Origin: Westiellopsis prolifica IICB1
Lineage (GTDB): Bacteria; Cyanobacteriota; Cyanobacteriia; Cyanobacteriales; Nostocaceae
Assembly (NCBI RefSeq): GCF_004323185.1
Contig: NZ_NAPS01000002.1
Location: 1,884,408-1,948,407, forward strand
Direction: 5' to 3'
Length of the DNA stretch: 64,000 nt
In this document: piece after piece, positions 1 through 8,995 of the stretch
Numbering within the stretch: the stretch's first letter is position 1
Layout of the letters: each line of letters starts with the position of its first letter
Notes under the pieces: generated by a model
Told to the model about the DNA's origin: nothing
The model's input: the letters and a program-made list of their open reading frames with translations, nothing else
Database searches by the model: none
Translations under genes and position numbers: made by a program

Positions 1-70
1 ACGAGCGTCTACGCGTCTGTACAATGGTCATTTGTCATTGGTAAGGCTTTTAGGCTTGTTTACTTTTCGT

Positions 71-154
71 AACCCCAATGTTGTGTTGAGGAACCCAAAT
101 GTTGTGTTGAGGAACCCAAATGTTGTGTTGAGGAACCCAAATGTTGTGTTGAGG
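71..154. repeat. four tandem copies of a 21-bp repeat
   Basis: Four consecutive 21-bp units starting aacccaaatgttgtg lie head to tail; the first has one base change. There are no spacers, so this is a minisatellite-like tandem repeat, not a CRISPR array. It is open in frames on both strands because 21 is divisible by three, but the resulting repetitive peptides are not credible proteins. Confidence 0.9.
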
Positions 155-209
155 AACCTATTTGTGATTTTCGTGTCAGCGTTTGTTGATTCTGTTAAAG
201 CTTTAGTTC

Positions 210-251
210 CCAATGACAAATGACCAATGCCCAATGCCCAATGCCCAATGA
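210..251. repeat. heptanucleotide short tandem repeats
   Basis: Degenerate heptamers (caatgcc and the related caatgac / caaatga) run head to tail. The same family recurs near 52870-52925 and 58722-58830. Short tandemly repeated heptamers of this kind are typical of Nostoc-type genomes. Confidence 0.8.
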
Positions 252-279
252 CAACCTCAACTAGTAGGAGGTGATAAAA

Positions 280-381
280 ATGACAGCAATTATTGTCTTT
301 TCTATATTCTGCTTTCTTTGGATGATTGGCTTTACGCTTTTAGCAGAGTTTTTCTTTTACGAAGAAGAACAAATGTTCTAG
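280..381 (+). CDS. 33-residue single-membrane-span peptide
   Basis: ATG at 280 is preceded by a very good ribosome binding site (aggaggtgat, about 267-275). The 33-residue product has one hydrophobic stretch, roughly residues 3-26, followed by a short acidic tail (YEEEQMF). Size and layout resemble the one-helix subunits of cyanobacterial thylakoid complexes, but it does not match PetG, PetL, PetM or PetN as I know them, so no function is assigned. The strong Shine-Dalgarno and intact frame support a real gene. A hairpin at 534-566 may end its transcript. Confidence 0.6.
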   Translation: MTAIIVFSIFCFLWMIGFTLLAEFFFYEEEQMF

Positions 382-494
382 TAGTATTCAATGTTAGTGT
401 TCGCTACAAGTAGTGTCACAAGAGGTATTTGTAACACGGATGTACCGATTTAGTATCTGTTTATCCCTATAACCGTGCTACCTGTGTCGCACTG

Positions 495-580
495 TGAGGA
501 GAGAAAGCTTTACTAATAGTGGAAGCAGTAGTAGCAAAAAGAGATTTTCCCTCCCCCTCTTTTTGCTCTGCATCTCTCCT
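495..580. terminator. nested hairpin, probable bidirectional terminator
   Basis: An inner hairpin pairs gcaaaaagag (534-543) with ctctttttgc (557-566); an outer pair gaggaga/tctcctc (about 496-502 and 574-580) extends it. The A-rich left and T-rich right arms mean it could work in either direction, ending the small peptide gene on the plus strand and the long minus-strand polysaccharide transcript that stops at 614. Confidence 0.5.
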
Positions 581-613
581 CATATCTTGAGAGCTTTACC
601 CTCTGGCAATAAA

Positions 614-1792
614 TTACACTAAACCTGCTAATTTACATATTTTTTGTAGCTTATTAATGTTAACTTTCACATTTGATAAATGGGGTATTGTGGAATTGTG
701 CGGAATTTTCTCACCTATCATATAAAAGTAGTTAGCCTTAGAATAATTTGCTAAGGCATAGAAATGGCCGTCTAAATAGCCAAAAGGAAAAATTTCAATA
801 ACTTTTATACCTTCTCTAATAAATAGTAAATTTGTTAAGGCAGAGCCACAGACTGAGATAATAACATCTGCGCTGTAAAAGATTTCAGCCTCTTCCTTTG
901 TTGTTCTGCCATCCATCGTCAATGCTTCAAAGCCTATACTTTCCAGGTATTCTATAACTTCATGATCATTGATCACCTCTCGATAATTTACCTGACCCCG
1001 TTTTACATATAAGCGTTTTGGATATTTATTATTTAAATAGTTTTTTGCAGGTAAGAAGAGATTTCTTGCTAATTTGTAAGCAAAACTGGTTGGATATTGA
1101 TAACCACCATTTTGTAATTTGCGGTTAATTACACAAGTTACTGATCTATCAGCTATACAGGGAAAATCAACTATTCTTTCTTTTTCTATACCAAGTGCTG
1201 TGAGAGTTTCTATTTTGAAATTAGTTATTTCTCCCACATAATAATAATCAATCTCTTGTTTATCGAAAAACTTCCAATACACCTCAAGCATAGGTAAAGT
1301 GTATATAAACCAGTGTCCATAATTTTGAGGAGTTGAATTTGATAAATACGCAACTGTTCCCTGTAGTTTGGTAAAATTAACAGATAATTCACATCCGTAG
1401 ATCGGTAACTCATAAAAATCAATATCTTTCTCATATATTACTTTTAGATTCGCAGCGAAGATGTGATTGTTACAAAAACAAAATTCTTTATTGGTAGTGT
1501 CTATTACTACTGCTTCAAATTCGTCTTTAAAAGGAGTAATAACTCTTAAATAATCACTTTCTAGAAATTTAGCTTTTTGAATAGGAGTTTTTTCTTGATT
1601 AACTAACTTATAAATTTTTACCTCTTTGTCATTACCAAAATATTTATCAGCATTATCAATGCATAGTTGTATAACTCCTGTTGCCAAAGGTTTTAAGAGA
1701 ATATATGCTTTTAACAAATATTTTAATTTAATGTACAAAATTAATGCTGTATCATGTATGTAGTTGATCTGGAAATTATTGCGATTTTTCAT
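614..1792 (-). CDS. GT61-type glycosyltransferase (DUF563 family)
   Basis: The 392-residue protein has the layout of the DUF563/GT61 capsular polysaccharide transferases: an NYGHWF motif near residues 157-162, followed by a C-terminal half with YPKRLYVKRG, a DHEVIEYLESIGF stretch and the ADVIISVCGSALTNLLF segment near residues 308-325 that usually forms part of the donor site. No signal peptide or clear membrane span is visible, so it should act at the cytoplasmic face. It lies at the distal end of the minus-strand polysaccharide locus, separated from the priming transferase gene by about 1 kb of repeat-rich DNA, so it may have its own promoter. The donor sugar cannot be read from the sequence. 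Confidence 0.8.
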   Translation of the reverse strand: MKNRNNFQINYIHDTALILYIKLKYLLKAYILLKPLATGVIQLCIDNADKYFGNDKEVKIYKLVNQEKTPIQKAKFLESDYLRVITPFKDEFEAVVIDTTNKEFCFCNNHIFAANLKVIYEKDIDFYELPIYGCELSVNFTKLQGTVAYLSNSTPQNYGHWFIYTLPMLEVYWKFFDKQEIDYYYVGEITNFKIETLTALGIEKERIVDFPCIADRSVTCVINRKLQNGGYQYPTSFAYKLARNLFLPAKNYLNNKYPKRLYVKRGQVNYREVINDHEVIEYLESIGFEALTMDGRTTKEEAEIFYSADVIISVCGSALTNLLFIREGIKVIEIFPFGYLDGHFYALANYSKANYFYMIGEKIPHNSTIPHLSNVKVNINKLQKICKLAGLV

Positions 1793-2197
1793 TATTTTTA
1801 ATTTTTATATATAGATAAAACCTCTTGTAAAACAACAGAATCGTTTCATTAATACTCCGCGTTCACTCATGAATAGATTTTGTGATATTCAGCATATAAT
1901 AATCTTAACAATTTTCATTGTGAGGTCAATTTATCAAAAAGATGATTGAAGTGACGAGAATGTGAGATAAAACACAATTAATTATGATGTTTATGATTCC
2001 AGTTAGAAACTATTTTCTTCTCCTGGTAGTAACAACAAACGATTAAAATATTTAACTCATTTTCCGGAAAACAGCGCTCTTGATTTCCCACTCGTAGATA
2101 ATGGGTAATGGAATGGCTCCATTACTTATTAGACAGGTGGCAATTCGGAACGCAAACATCCCAAATGTTTAAAATCATCGCAGAACTATGAACTACA

Positions 2198-2400
2198 TAT
2201 AGGAGTCCGATTTGATTTCTGAAAAAACCTAAGTATCTGTAGTATCTGTAGGGTGTGTTATGGCGTAGCTATCACGCACCTAAATCCTTAACTGGTGCGT
2301 TAGCCTTTGGCGTAACACAACGGCAACAAAGGGGGAAGAAAATCTACACCCCTTTTTGCCTCCCCTACGTGTATTTCAGAAATCAAATATGAGTCTTATA
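2198..2400. mobile_element. 203-bp MITE-like element with nested inverted repeats
   Basis: The 26-bp ends (2198-2223 and 2375-2400) are inverted repeats matching at 22 of 26 positions; the inner part of the arm is tttgatttctgaa. Inside lies a second imperfect inverted repeat with arms 2254-2280 and 2294-2319, built from tgtgtta, gcgta and cgcacc blocks. There is no coding capacity, so it is a non-autonomous element, apparently one palindromic repeat nested in another. Confidence 0.75.
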
Positions 2401-2747
2401 GCTACTGTAATAATTTTATTTAGTATATAACAATACTGCATCAATTCATATATATTTTTTCAATTCTTTGCAAGAAAATACGGAAACAATTTAAAAATAA
2501 ATTTAGTAATGAATGTGTGGGGTCTAGCGATAGTAAATACAATCATTAGCCCTGATTAGGAAAAATTTGAATCAAAAAGTGCCAAAAAGTCTCTATAAAT
2601 AAAGTATTTCAGCAGTTTCAACACATAATCTCTAAAGCGTCGCGTCAAAAAATAAGACTTGACAATATAGATACAATTTGCATCCAAGGCGATCACATGA
2701 TTGCAAAACACTAGTAGTTCACCACATTGATTTTGATGAACTGCGAG

Positions 2748-2774
2748 TCCCCGACTTTTCTAAAAAGTCGGGGA
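2748..2774. repeat. GC-rich hairpin between gene blocks
   Basis: tccccgactttt pairs with aaaaagtcgggga across a very short loop. No T-run follows on either strand, so it is more likely a dispersed palindromic repeat than a terminator. Confidence 0.5.
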
Positions 2775-2851
2775 TCTATCTCCTAGCAACCTCTTAAATT
2801 TCAATCCAATTGAATAGATAGTTTGAATCAATTGGATAATTTATAAGCTTT

Positions 2852-4279
2852 TTAGTAAGCACCAGTCTTGTGCAATACAACATTCACAGTTTGAATTAAA
2901 ATCTTTAAATCAAGCCAAAGTGACCAATTTTCAATGTAAGTAAGGTCTAATTTTACGGCATCTTCAAATTTTTCTATATTGGAACGCCCAGAAACCTGCC
3001 ATAACCCAGTTATACCAGGAAGAACTTCTTGTCGGATAAAGTGTTTTGTCTTGAACTTTTCCACATCTCTGATGGGTAGAGGACGAGGCCCAACAAGACT
3101 CATTTCTCCGAGGAAAACATTAAACAGTTGTGGTAACTCATCTAAACTATAACGGCGCAAAAACTTACCAACCCGCGTAATGCGTGGGTCATCTTTCATT
3201 TTGAAGAGAACGCCATCTTTTATTTCATTTTTTGCTTCTAAATTTGCTTGTAACTTCTCTGCATTAGTAACCATAGTACGAAATTTCCAAATTTTAAATT
3301 TTCGACTATGTAAACCAATGCGTTCTTGTCTAAAGAAGACTGATCCAGGAGAATCCAACTTAATTAATATTGCAATTGACACATAAATTGGAAATAGCAT
3401 TACTAGCAAGATCACAGAACAACAAAGGTCGAAACACCGTTTGATCCAAAAATCACTACCTGCAATAATTGGTGCTGGAATGGTCATACAAGGAACTTGA
3501 CCAATCATCCAGAAAGTAGATTTAGCAGGACGAATTTCGCTTTCAGTTGGCAGAATTCGCAAAGTAATACCAGCTGTCTCAAAGTTCCAGCAAACGTACA
3601 GACGATTTTTAATTGCACTCCAAGAAACAAATGCTTCTACTATTCCCTGTTCACGAAGATATTCAAAAGTTGATTCTCGATTACATAAATCTAAACATGT
3701 AGAGTCAGCAATGCCTTGAATTGTATAGCAATTTTCCTTTTCTATAATCTTGATATGATTTTCTTTATCTTCTTTCTCTGTAATTAAGAATATGGGGTGA
3801 CGAATCGCTCCTTTTGTACGTAAAAATTTAGTAGCCACATCAAATAGATAGCGACCAATACAGATAAATATTAAAGATGACAACCAAAAAATCAAAAAAG
3901 TTGAACGAGAAACATAATGATTTGGTTCATAAAGAAAAGCAATGAATAAAAGTAATACCTGTGATAAAGATACGGCTTTGATAATTCCAGTATAGTTACG
4001 ACGCTGAATGCCGGCTTTGTATAGACCTTTTGTTGCAATTATGCCTACTTCTAAAGCCAGAGTTATTATTAAAAAAGGAGCTTTTTGTGTCCAAGGAGAA
4101 TCTAGTGGAGTTCCATACAGTATGGCTAAACTCCATGCTAAAATCACGGCAAACACATCTATAGATACAAGTATTAGTACTCGAAAAAATCGAATAGCCA
4201 ATCCTCTTTGTATCCTTGTGCCTTTTGCAGAACGTAAATCTGCTTTCAAGTTAACTATTGGTAGAGATTTTGTAGTCAT
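2852..4279 (-). CDS. WbaP-type priming glycosylphosphotransferase
   Basis: This is a polyprenyl-phosphate hexose-1-phosphate transferase of 475 residues. The N-terminal half has four to five membrane spans (about residues 30-150) and a soluble CoA-binding-like middle part. The C-terminal catalytic domain starts near residue 285 with FWIKRCFDL, a further membrane segment, then the hallmark blocks RIGLHSRKFKIWKFRTM, DPRITRVGKFLRRYSLDELPQ and GEMSLVGPRPLP. The family transfers a sugar-1-phosphate to undecaprenyl phosphate and so starts the repeat unit of a Wzx/Wzy polysaccharide. It sits towards the distal end of the minus-strand locus, 498 bp after the GH10 gene. The sugar (galactose or glucose are usual) is not determinable here. 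Confidence 0.9.
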   Translation of the reverse strand: MTTKSLPIVNLKADLRSAKGTRIQRGLAIRFFRVLILVSIDVFAVILAWSLAILYGTPLDSPWTQKAPFLIITLALEVGIIATKGLYKAGIQRRNYTGIIKAVSLSQVLLLFIAFLYEPNHYVSRSTFLIFWLSSLIFICIGRYLFDVATKFLRTKGAIRHPIFLITEKEDKENHIKIIEKENCYTIQGIADSTCLDLCNRESTFEYLREQGIVEAFVSWSAIKNRLYVCWNFETAGITLRILPTESEIRPAKSTFWMIGQVPCMTIPAPIIAGSDFWIKRCFDLCCSVILLVMLFPIYVSIAILIKLDSPGSVFFRQERIGLHSRKFKIWKFRTMVTNAEKLQANLEAKNEIKDGVLFKMKDDPRITRVGKFLRRYSLDELPQLFNVFLGEMSLVGPRPLPIRDVEKFKTKHFIRQEVLPGITGLWQVSGRSNIEKFEDAVKLDLTYIENWSLWLDLKILIQTVNVVLHKTGAY

Positions 4280-4777
4280 AATAGCAATCCTTCCTGAGTT
4301 CTCACGAAGTTTTGAGTGGTTAATTCAGATTATTTTTGAAGAAAACATCTGGATATATTCTGAGAATATGAAAATGTAATTAATAAAAATTTCAAGAAGG
4401 AAATTTAAAAACCATACTTCAAAAATACATGTATAGTATAATACAAGATTACCAAAGTTAGTCTTGTTTGGAATCAAAGTTGCTACTAGTACTCGACCAC
4501 ACAAAGTTTACAAAGTTTGTAGTAAGTAAGGGCTACTCTGCGGGAAAGCTGCATGTACTGCCCTTAGAGTAGTGTTAAAAGAGGACTAAAGTTCTGACTA
4601 CAAACCCTTCAAAGTTAGGTTGCCAAAGTATTAGAGTGATTTCTGAGCAAATAATTACGATCAAAGACAATTTGGTATAGTGTGCAAACTGATTTTCCTA
4701 TATTTTGCAAAAATATATTTAAAAAGTGAATAATTGGTTTACCATCGTACTTACCGATCCTCTCGTGCAAGCTAAAA
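4280..4777. other. 498-bp gap upstream of the priming transferase gene
   Basis: No convincing gene. A minus-strand frame at 4615-4800 overlaps the end of the GH10 gene and shows no family features. The gap probably carries a separate promoter for the priming transferase, but no clear -35/-10 pair stands out. Confidence 0.4.
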
Positions 4778-5959
4778 TTACCGTTTTGGTGCATTGTCAA
4801 ATGCTTTTGCTATGGCATTCCATGCCAACTTGCGTTGAAAACTAGAGTCAAGTGGTAAAGGACGCACTGGTAATTTATCCCGACGAGGAGCAAAATTTGA
4901 AAGCCAGGTATAGCGATCGCTCAATCCCCAAGTAATGACTGCAATCACAGCTTTTTCATCTAGTACTACTGAAAGATATTCTTCGTAAGCAGCAGCAACC
5001 ATGCGATCGCGAATCTTGAAGTCTTTCGGTAAATTTTCATCTGTTACATCTAATTCAGTAACCAGAATTTTTAAACCGAGACTAGCAACATCAGCTAAAA
5101 AATTTCGTAATTTTTTAGAATTGAAACGAGTTTCGTGACCCCACAGATGTGATTGAATACCAAAGGCGTGAATCGGCGTTCCTCTGGACTTCAAACGCTC
5201 TAGCAGTTTGAGAGTAGCGCTTCTTCTTGCTTCATGTTCAGGAATGTCATATTCTAGTCCAGCATCGTTGTAGACAAGCAAGGCTTTTGGATCTTTTTCG
5301 GCAGCAACCCTAAAAGCAAGCTCTATATAATCTGGACCAAGAAACTTTAACCAAGGAGAGTTTCGCAAACCGTCAGAGCGTTTGTCATCTGGTTTTATTG
5401 CCTCATTTACAACATCCCAAGAGTGAATTCGTCCAGCATATCGTTTAACAGTCGTTGACACATGATTGATTAAAATGTTTTGAACTTCTTGAGAGGTAGT
5501 TCTAGGATCTTTAAACTTATTAATTAACCAATGAGGTATGACGTCATGCCAAACTAAAGGATGTCCCCGGAAAAGCATCTTATGCTTAGAGGCGAATTGG
5601 GCAAAAGAGTCGTTCCCAGTAAAATTGAAAGTACTGTCACTAGGCCGAGTCGCACCCCAATAGAACCCTCCTACTAAAAGGCTGCACTCCTGAACAAAAG
5701 CAGACCGTAGTTCTTTGTTTTGCAGTAATCTATTGTAACCATCGTCCGGAAAAGCTCCGTAGATTAACCCCTTAGCAGCAGCGCGATCGCGTAAGGAAGC
5801 TTTACCCACCACAGATGAACTTCTCTTTAGATGAGATTCAGATTTAGCTTGGCTGTAGTATCTGAAGGTTTTTGTACCAGCAAAGCAGATTGTACCTGCC
5901 GAAATTCCCAAACCTAGTAGAAAATTGCGACGTCTAAATAGTTTTTGTTTTTTGACCAT
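4778..5959 (-). CDS. Tat-exported GH10 glycanase (xylanase-like)
   Basis: A GH10 endo-1,4-beta-xylanase-family protein of 393 residues. It starts with a twin-arginine signal (RRRNFLLG, residues 9-16, then a hydrophobic stretch to about 28), so it is exported folded. The TIM-barrel catalytic residues are in place: acid/base E186 in WDVVNEA and nucleophile E302 in LVTELDV, plus RGHPLVWH (131-138) and ITWGLSDRYTWL. The family hydrolyses internal beta-1,4 bonds of xylan or related polymers with retention. The block that normally reads ENEMKW is VGGFYW here (about 96-101), so the -2 subsite should differ. Lying inside a polysaccharide locus, it probably trims or releases the polymer made by its neighbours (inference). 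Confidence 0.85.
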   Translation of the reverse strand: MVKKQKLFRRRNFLLGLGISAGTICFAGTKTFRYYSQAKSESHLKRSSSVVGKASLRDRAAAKGLIYGAFPDDGYNRLLQNKELRSAFVQECSLLVGGFYWGATRPSDSTFNFTGNDSFAQFASKHKMLFRGHPLVWHDVIPHWLINKFKDPRTTSQEVQNILINHVSTTVKRYAGRIHSWDVVNEAIKPDDKRSDGLRNSPWLKFLGPDYIELAFRVAAEKDPKALLVYNDAGLEYDIPEHEARRSATLKLLERLKSRGTPIHAFGIQSHLWGHETRFNSKKLRNFLADVASLGLKILVTELDVTDENLPKDFKIRDRMVAAAYEEYLSVVLDEKAVIAVITWGLSDRYTWLSNFAPRRDKLPVRPLPLDSSFQRKLAWNAIAKAFDNAPKR

Positions 5960-6172
5960 ACAAGCATCAGTTACAGTTTAAGGTCATGAACAATTTCTCA
6001 ATAAGCAAATCTTGCTTATTCCTCTCCAAAAAACGAAGATAGAAAATACTATTTTTAAGCTGTCAAGACTTCTTTGCACAAGCTATGCTAAGGGGCTAAA
6101 TTTCAAATTATTATTCATTATTATCTCAAAAATCAATACTAAATCTAATGTTATTGTTCGCACCCCATACTA

Positions 6173-6973
6173 TCATTTCACGCCTGTATAATTAGTTTGA
6201 AACCACTCACGATTGACTTCTATTTTATCATCCGTTTGCTTTAGCCAAGGATGTATATTTTCAGGCATTTGTGCTTTTAAAACAATAAATGCAAAATTAT
6301 TATTGAACCAAGGAAAAACTTTACTTAAAGCTTTCAAAAATGGCTCAAATAAATGCATTACTAACTCTAAATCTCTTCTTTTTAATGTCTTTAAATTCCA
6401 CCAGGGTAATCTTAATGCATTGATGAATATAAATTTGTGATTTCCATAGGGAGCATAACAGTTGATAGATTGAATTACATCACGTTCTGTCCATCGGTAT
6501 ACATAATTTGGAATAGCAGTATTCCTTACTCCACCATAAAAGCAATCATTTTTTGCTACTTCTGCGACTTCATATTCTTGACCGAAACCAAGTTTTACTC
6601 CAAGACGTACTAAGGGGTTATCTTTTGGTTCAAATACCAAAATGCCTTTTTTACAAACCCTGAACAATTCAAGCAACCCTTTATGGGGAGAAGCACAATG
6701 ATGTAGACCGCTATGAACAATCCCAAAATCGAAAGTTTCATCCGCATATGAAATATTTTCGCAATCTTGAAAACACCATTCGTAGGGTTCGTAATCCTTA
6801 GCAACCTGTCTGGAATCAACGTTAGAGATAGTTACTTTTTCAAAACCAGCTTTGAGCAATATCTCTTTATCAGCAGAAGCACCACAGACGACCAAAATCT
6901 TCATTGATTTATTCAAAATTCCCTGAGCAAGAAGTTGCTCTAGTGTTGTCAGATAAAAATCGAAATGATTCAT
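6173..6973 (-). CDS. class I SAM-dependent methyltransferase
   Basis: The 266-residue protein has a Rossmann-type methyltransferase core: a glycine-containing motif I in ILVVCGASADKEIL (about residues 26-39), an acidic end of strand beta2 (VTISNVDS), and FDFGIVHSGLHHC (about 82-94), the usual motif after beta4 in methyltransferase domain 11 proteins. The C-terminal part is unusual and aromatic. Its position among glycosyltransferases suggests O-methylation of a sugar in the repeat unit, or capping of the chain, but the substrate is not evident. It follows the WecG-type gene by 41 bp, so the two are probably co-transcribed, with a 213-bp gap to the GH10 gene downstream. Confidence 0.8.
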   Translation of the reverse strand: MNHFDFYLTTLEQLLAQGILNKSMKILVVCGASADKEILLKAGFEKVTISNVDSRQVAKDYEPYEWCFQDCENISYADETFDFGIVHSGLHHCASPHKGLLELFRVCKKGILVFEPKDNPLVRLGVKLGFGQEYEVAEVAKNDCFYGGVRNTAIPNYVYRWTERDVIQSINCYAPYGNHKFIFINALRLPWWNLKTLKRRDLELVMHLFEPFLKALSKVFPWFNNNFAFIVLKAQMPENIHPWLKQTDDKIEVNREWFQTNYTGVK

Positions 6974-7014
6974 AATGGCTTAGATTGATTTAGCTTTGAA
7001 ATGTGCAAAAATTA

Positions 7015-7821
7015 TTATCCGTATGATTCTATCTTTTCACTACCATCCGGTCTCGCTGGGATAAACTTTCTCAAGCCCATATACTGTAGAAATACATTCC
7101 ACACATATAGAGGATTGAGTAAAACATAGCGTCGCCATAAGCGTTTAGGTTCTTGAACCAAGCGATAGAACCACTCTAAACCCAAATCTTGTAGAACTTG
7201 CGGCGCTTGCGGTAGAGTACCTGCATGAAAATCAAAAGCAGCACCAACTGCTAGAATTGGGATCTTTAAAATATTGCGGTATTCATAAGCCCAGACTTCT
7301 TGTCTTGGACAACCTAAACCCAGAAAAACCGCGTTTGCGCCAGAAGCTTGAATGCGATCAGCAAGTTCTATACGCTCAACCTCAGTGAGTCTACGAAATT
7401 TGGAAGGTTCCATACCAGCGATTACTAGACCCGGAAAGGATTGCTTCAGATTATGGGCAAATCTGCTCAGTGTTTCTAGCTTACTCCCGTATAGATAAAC
7501 AGATAATCCACGATCTGCAAAAGCTTGAGCAACACGTAATGTGAGATTAGGTCCGTAGACCCGATCAGGTAATTTTTTTTGATGTAACCACCATAAAGCC
7601 CAGCGCACAGGTTGACCATCTGGCACAATCAGATCCATTCCATTCAAACGTCTCCCATGTACTGGATCTAAAAAACCAGTCATCACTCCATGAACTGCTA
7701 AAGCGCTCACAGAACAAGGTTGCTTTTTTTCAGCTGCGGATACAATTTTTGCAACTGCAAATTCATAGTCTACAGCGTGTACATTCACACCTAAAATGGG
7801 ATATTTACCCTCATTAATCAT
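7015..7821 (-). CDS. WecG/TagA/CpsF-type glycosyltransferase (GT26)
   Basis: A full-length GT26 protein of 268 residues. Recognisable blocks are GVNVHAVDY near the N-terminus, [18 protein letters not shown] (about 83-100), [30 protein letters not shown] (about 165-182), [11 protein letters not shown] and the C-terminal [18 protein letters not shown]. The family transfers N-acetylmannosaminyl, N-acetylmannosaminuronyl or related sugars from UDP donors to the lipid-linked primer, typically as the second sugar. The C-terminal basic/aromatic segment probably anchors it to the inner leaflet. It starts only 3 bp after the epimerase gene ends, implying tight co-expression. Confidence 0.88.
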   Translation of the reverse strand: MINEGKYPILGVNVHAVDYEFAVAKIVSAAEKKQPCSVSALAVHGVMTGFLDPVHGRRLNGMDLIVPDGQPVRWALWWLHQKKLPDRVYGPNLTLRVAQAFADRGLSVYLYGSKLETLSRFAHNLKQSFPGLVIAGMEPSKFRRLTEVERIELADRIQASGANAVFLGLGCPRQEVWAYEYRNILKIPILAVGAAFDFHAGTLPQAPQVLQDLGLEWFYRLVQEPKRLWRRYVLLNPLYVWNVFLQYMGLRKFIPARPDGSEKIESYG

Positions 7822-7824
7822 TAC

Positions 7825-8886
7825 TTATATCCACCTTTTGACGTTATATTCGTAAATTTCGCGTAGAATTTGCGTCACATCATATTTAATTGACCAATCT
7901 GGGTAATGTGCTTTAAATTTTGATAGATCGCTAATATACCAAATATGGTCTCCGATCCGATTGTTGTCGGAATATGAATAGTTCATCTCCTTACCGGTAA
8001 TTTCTTGGCAAATATCGATCGCTTCTAGCATTGAGCAATTGCTTTCACGACCACCCCCAATGTTATAAACTGCACCCACACTAGGGTTTTTATAAAATTC
8101 ATAGAATGCAGAAATCAAATCAGATGAATGAATATTGTCACGTACCTGCTTACCTTTGTAACCAAATATAGTGTAAGGCTTGCCAGTAACCGCACATTTC
8201 ATCAAGTAAGCTAAAAATCCGTGCAGTTGTGTTCCCGAATGATTTGGTCCAGTCAAACATCCCCCTCGAAAAGACACTGTTTTCATATCAAAGTAGCGAC
8301 CATATTCCTGGACAAGAACATCTGCTGCAACTTTGGAAGCTCCAAATAAAGAATGCTTACTTTGATCGATACTCATATCTTCGGAAATACCCGAATAGTA
8401 TTTATGAGATGCTTCAATTTCCCACCGCTTTTCTTGCTCTAATAAGGGTAGGTAATTAGGTAAGTCTCCATAAACTTTATTTGTGGATGTGAAAATAAAT
8501 ACAGTTTCTGGACAATACTCACGAGTTGCTTGCAACATGTTGAGTGTTCCATTAGCATTCACGGAAAAATCCGAAAATGGATCGTTAGCAGCCCAATCGT
8601 GGGAAGGTTGGGCTGCTGTATGAATAATTAATGATATGTTTTTGCCAAAATGTTGAAAAATATCTGCTATTTTCGAGTAATCTCGAATATCTACGTTGTA
8701 GTGTTCATATTCCTTGAATTCCGCTTCTAAACGCTTGCGATTCCACTCGGTTGAAGCTTCTTCACCAAAGAAGAATTTACGCATGTCATTGTCAATACCG
8801 ACAATATGTAGTCCAAGATGAGCAAAGTATCTTACTGCTTCTGAACCAATTAAACCAGCCGAACCTGTAATGATCGCTACGCTCAT
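7825..8886 (-). CDS. NAD-dependent nucleotide-sugar epimerase/dehydratase
   Basis: An extended short-chain dehydrogenase of 353 residues, closest in flavour to CDP-paratose 2-epimerase-like proteins. The N-terminus has the NAD-binding signature TGSAGLIGS (residues 7-15); [13 protein letters not shown] and the TSTNKVYGD segment line the active site. The position normally holding the catalytic tyrosine of YxxxK reads FGASK (about residue 186), so Tyr is replaced by Phe while Lys is kept. The C-terminal part contains [18 protein letters not shown], usual for the family. It should supply a modified nucleotide sugar to the adjacent WecG-type transferase (3 bp away). The exact substrate is unknown. 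Confidence 0.82.
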   Translation of the reverse strand: MSVAIITGSAGLIGSEAVRYFAHLGLHIVGIDNDMRKFFFGEEASTEWNRKRLEAEFKEYEHYNVDIRDYSKIADIFQHFGKNISLIIHTAAQPSHDWAANDPFSDFSVNANGTLNMLQATREYCPETVFIFTSTNKVYGDLPNYLPLLEQEKRWEIEASHKYYSGISEDMSIDQSKHSLFGASKVAADVLVQEYGRYFDMKTVSFRGGCLTGPNHSGTQLHGFLAYLMKCAVTGKPYTIFGYKGKQVRDNIHSSDLISAFYEFYKNPSVGAVYNIGGGRESNCSMLEAIDICQEITGKEMNYSYSDNNRIGDHIWYISDLSKFKAHYPDWSIKYDVTQILREIYEYNVKRWI

Positions 8887-8995
8887 TTTTACCTCAATAT
8901 TAGATTTATCTTTTGAAAAATGTTAATTATGAATACAGAGCTAATAGTGTGTTATAAAAAATGCTCATCATTTTGAATTTAGTTACCCACCATAG

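Larger units (their letters stand above)
1793..2851. other. 1-kb intergenic gap, AT-rich, with repeats only
   Basis: No credible reading frame was found on either strand. The gap contains the MITE-like element at 2198-2400 and the hairpin at 2748-2774, listed separately; the rest is AT-rich and featureless to my eye. It splits the polysaccharide locus between the GT61 gene and the priming transferase gene. Confidence 0.6.

Noticed and set aside
71-154. Possible CRISPR array
   Set aside because: Repeats are directly adjacent with no spacers, and there are no cas genes in the window.
28-234. Overlapping frames on both strands across the 21-bp tandem repeat
   Set aside because: They are open only because the repeat length is a multiple of three; the peptides are simple repeats with no family character.
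4615-4800. 61-residue minus-strand frame after the GH10 gene
   Set aside because: It overlaps the GH10 coding end, has no ribosome site or recognisable motif, and its composition is unconvincing.
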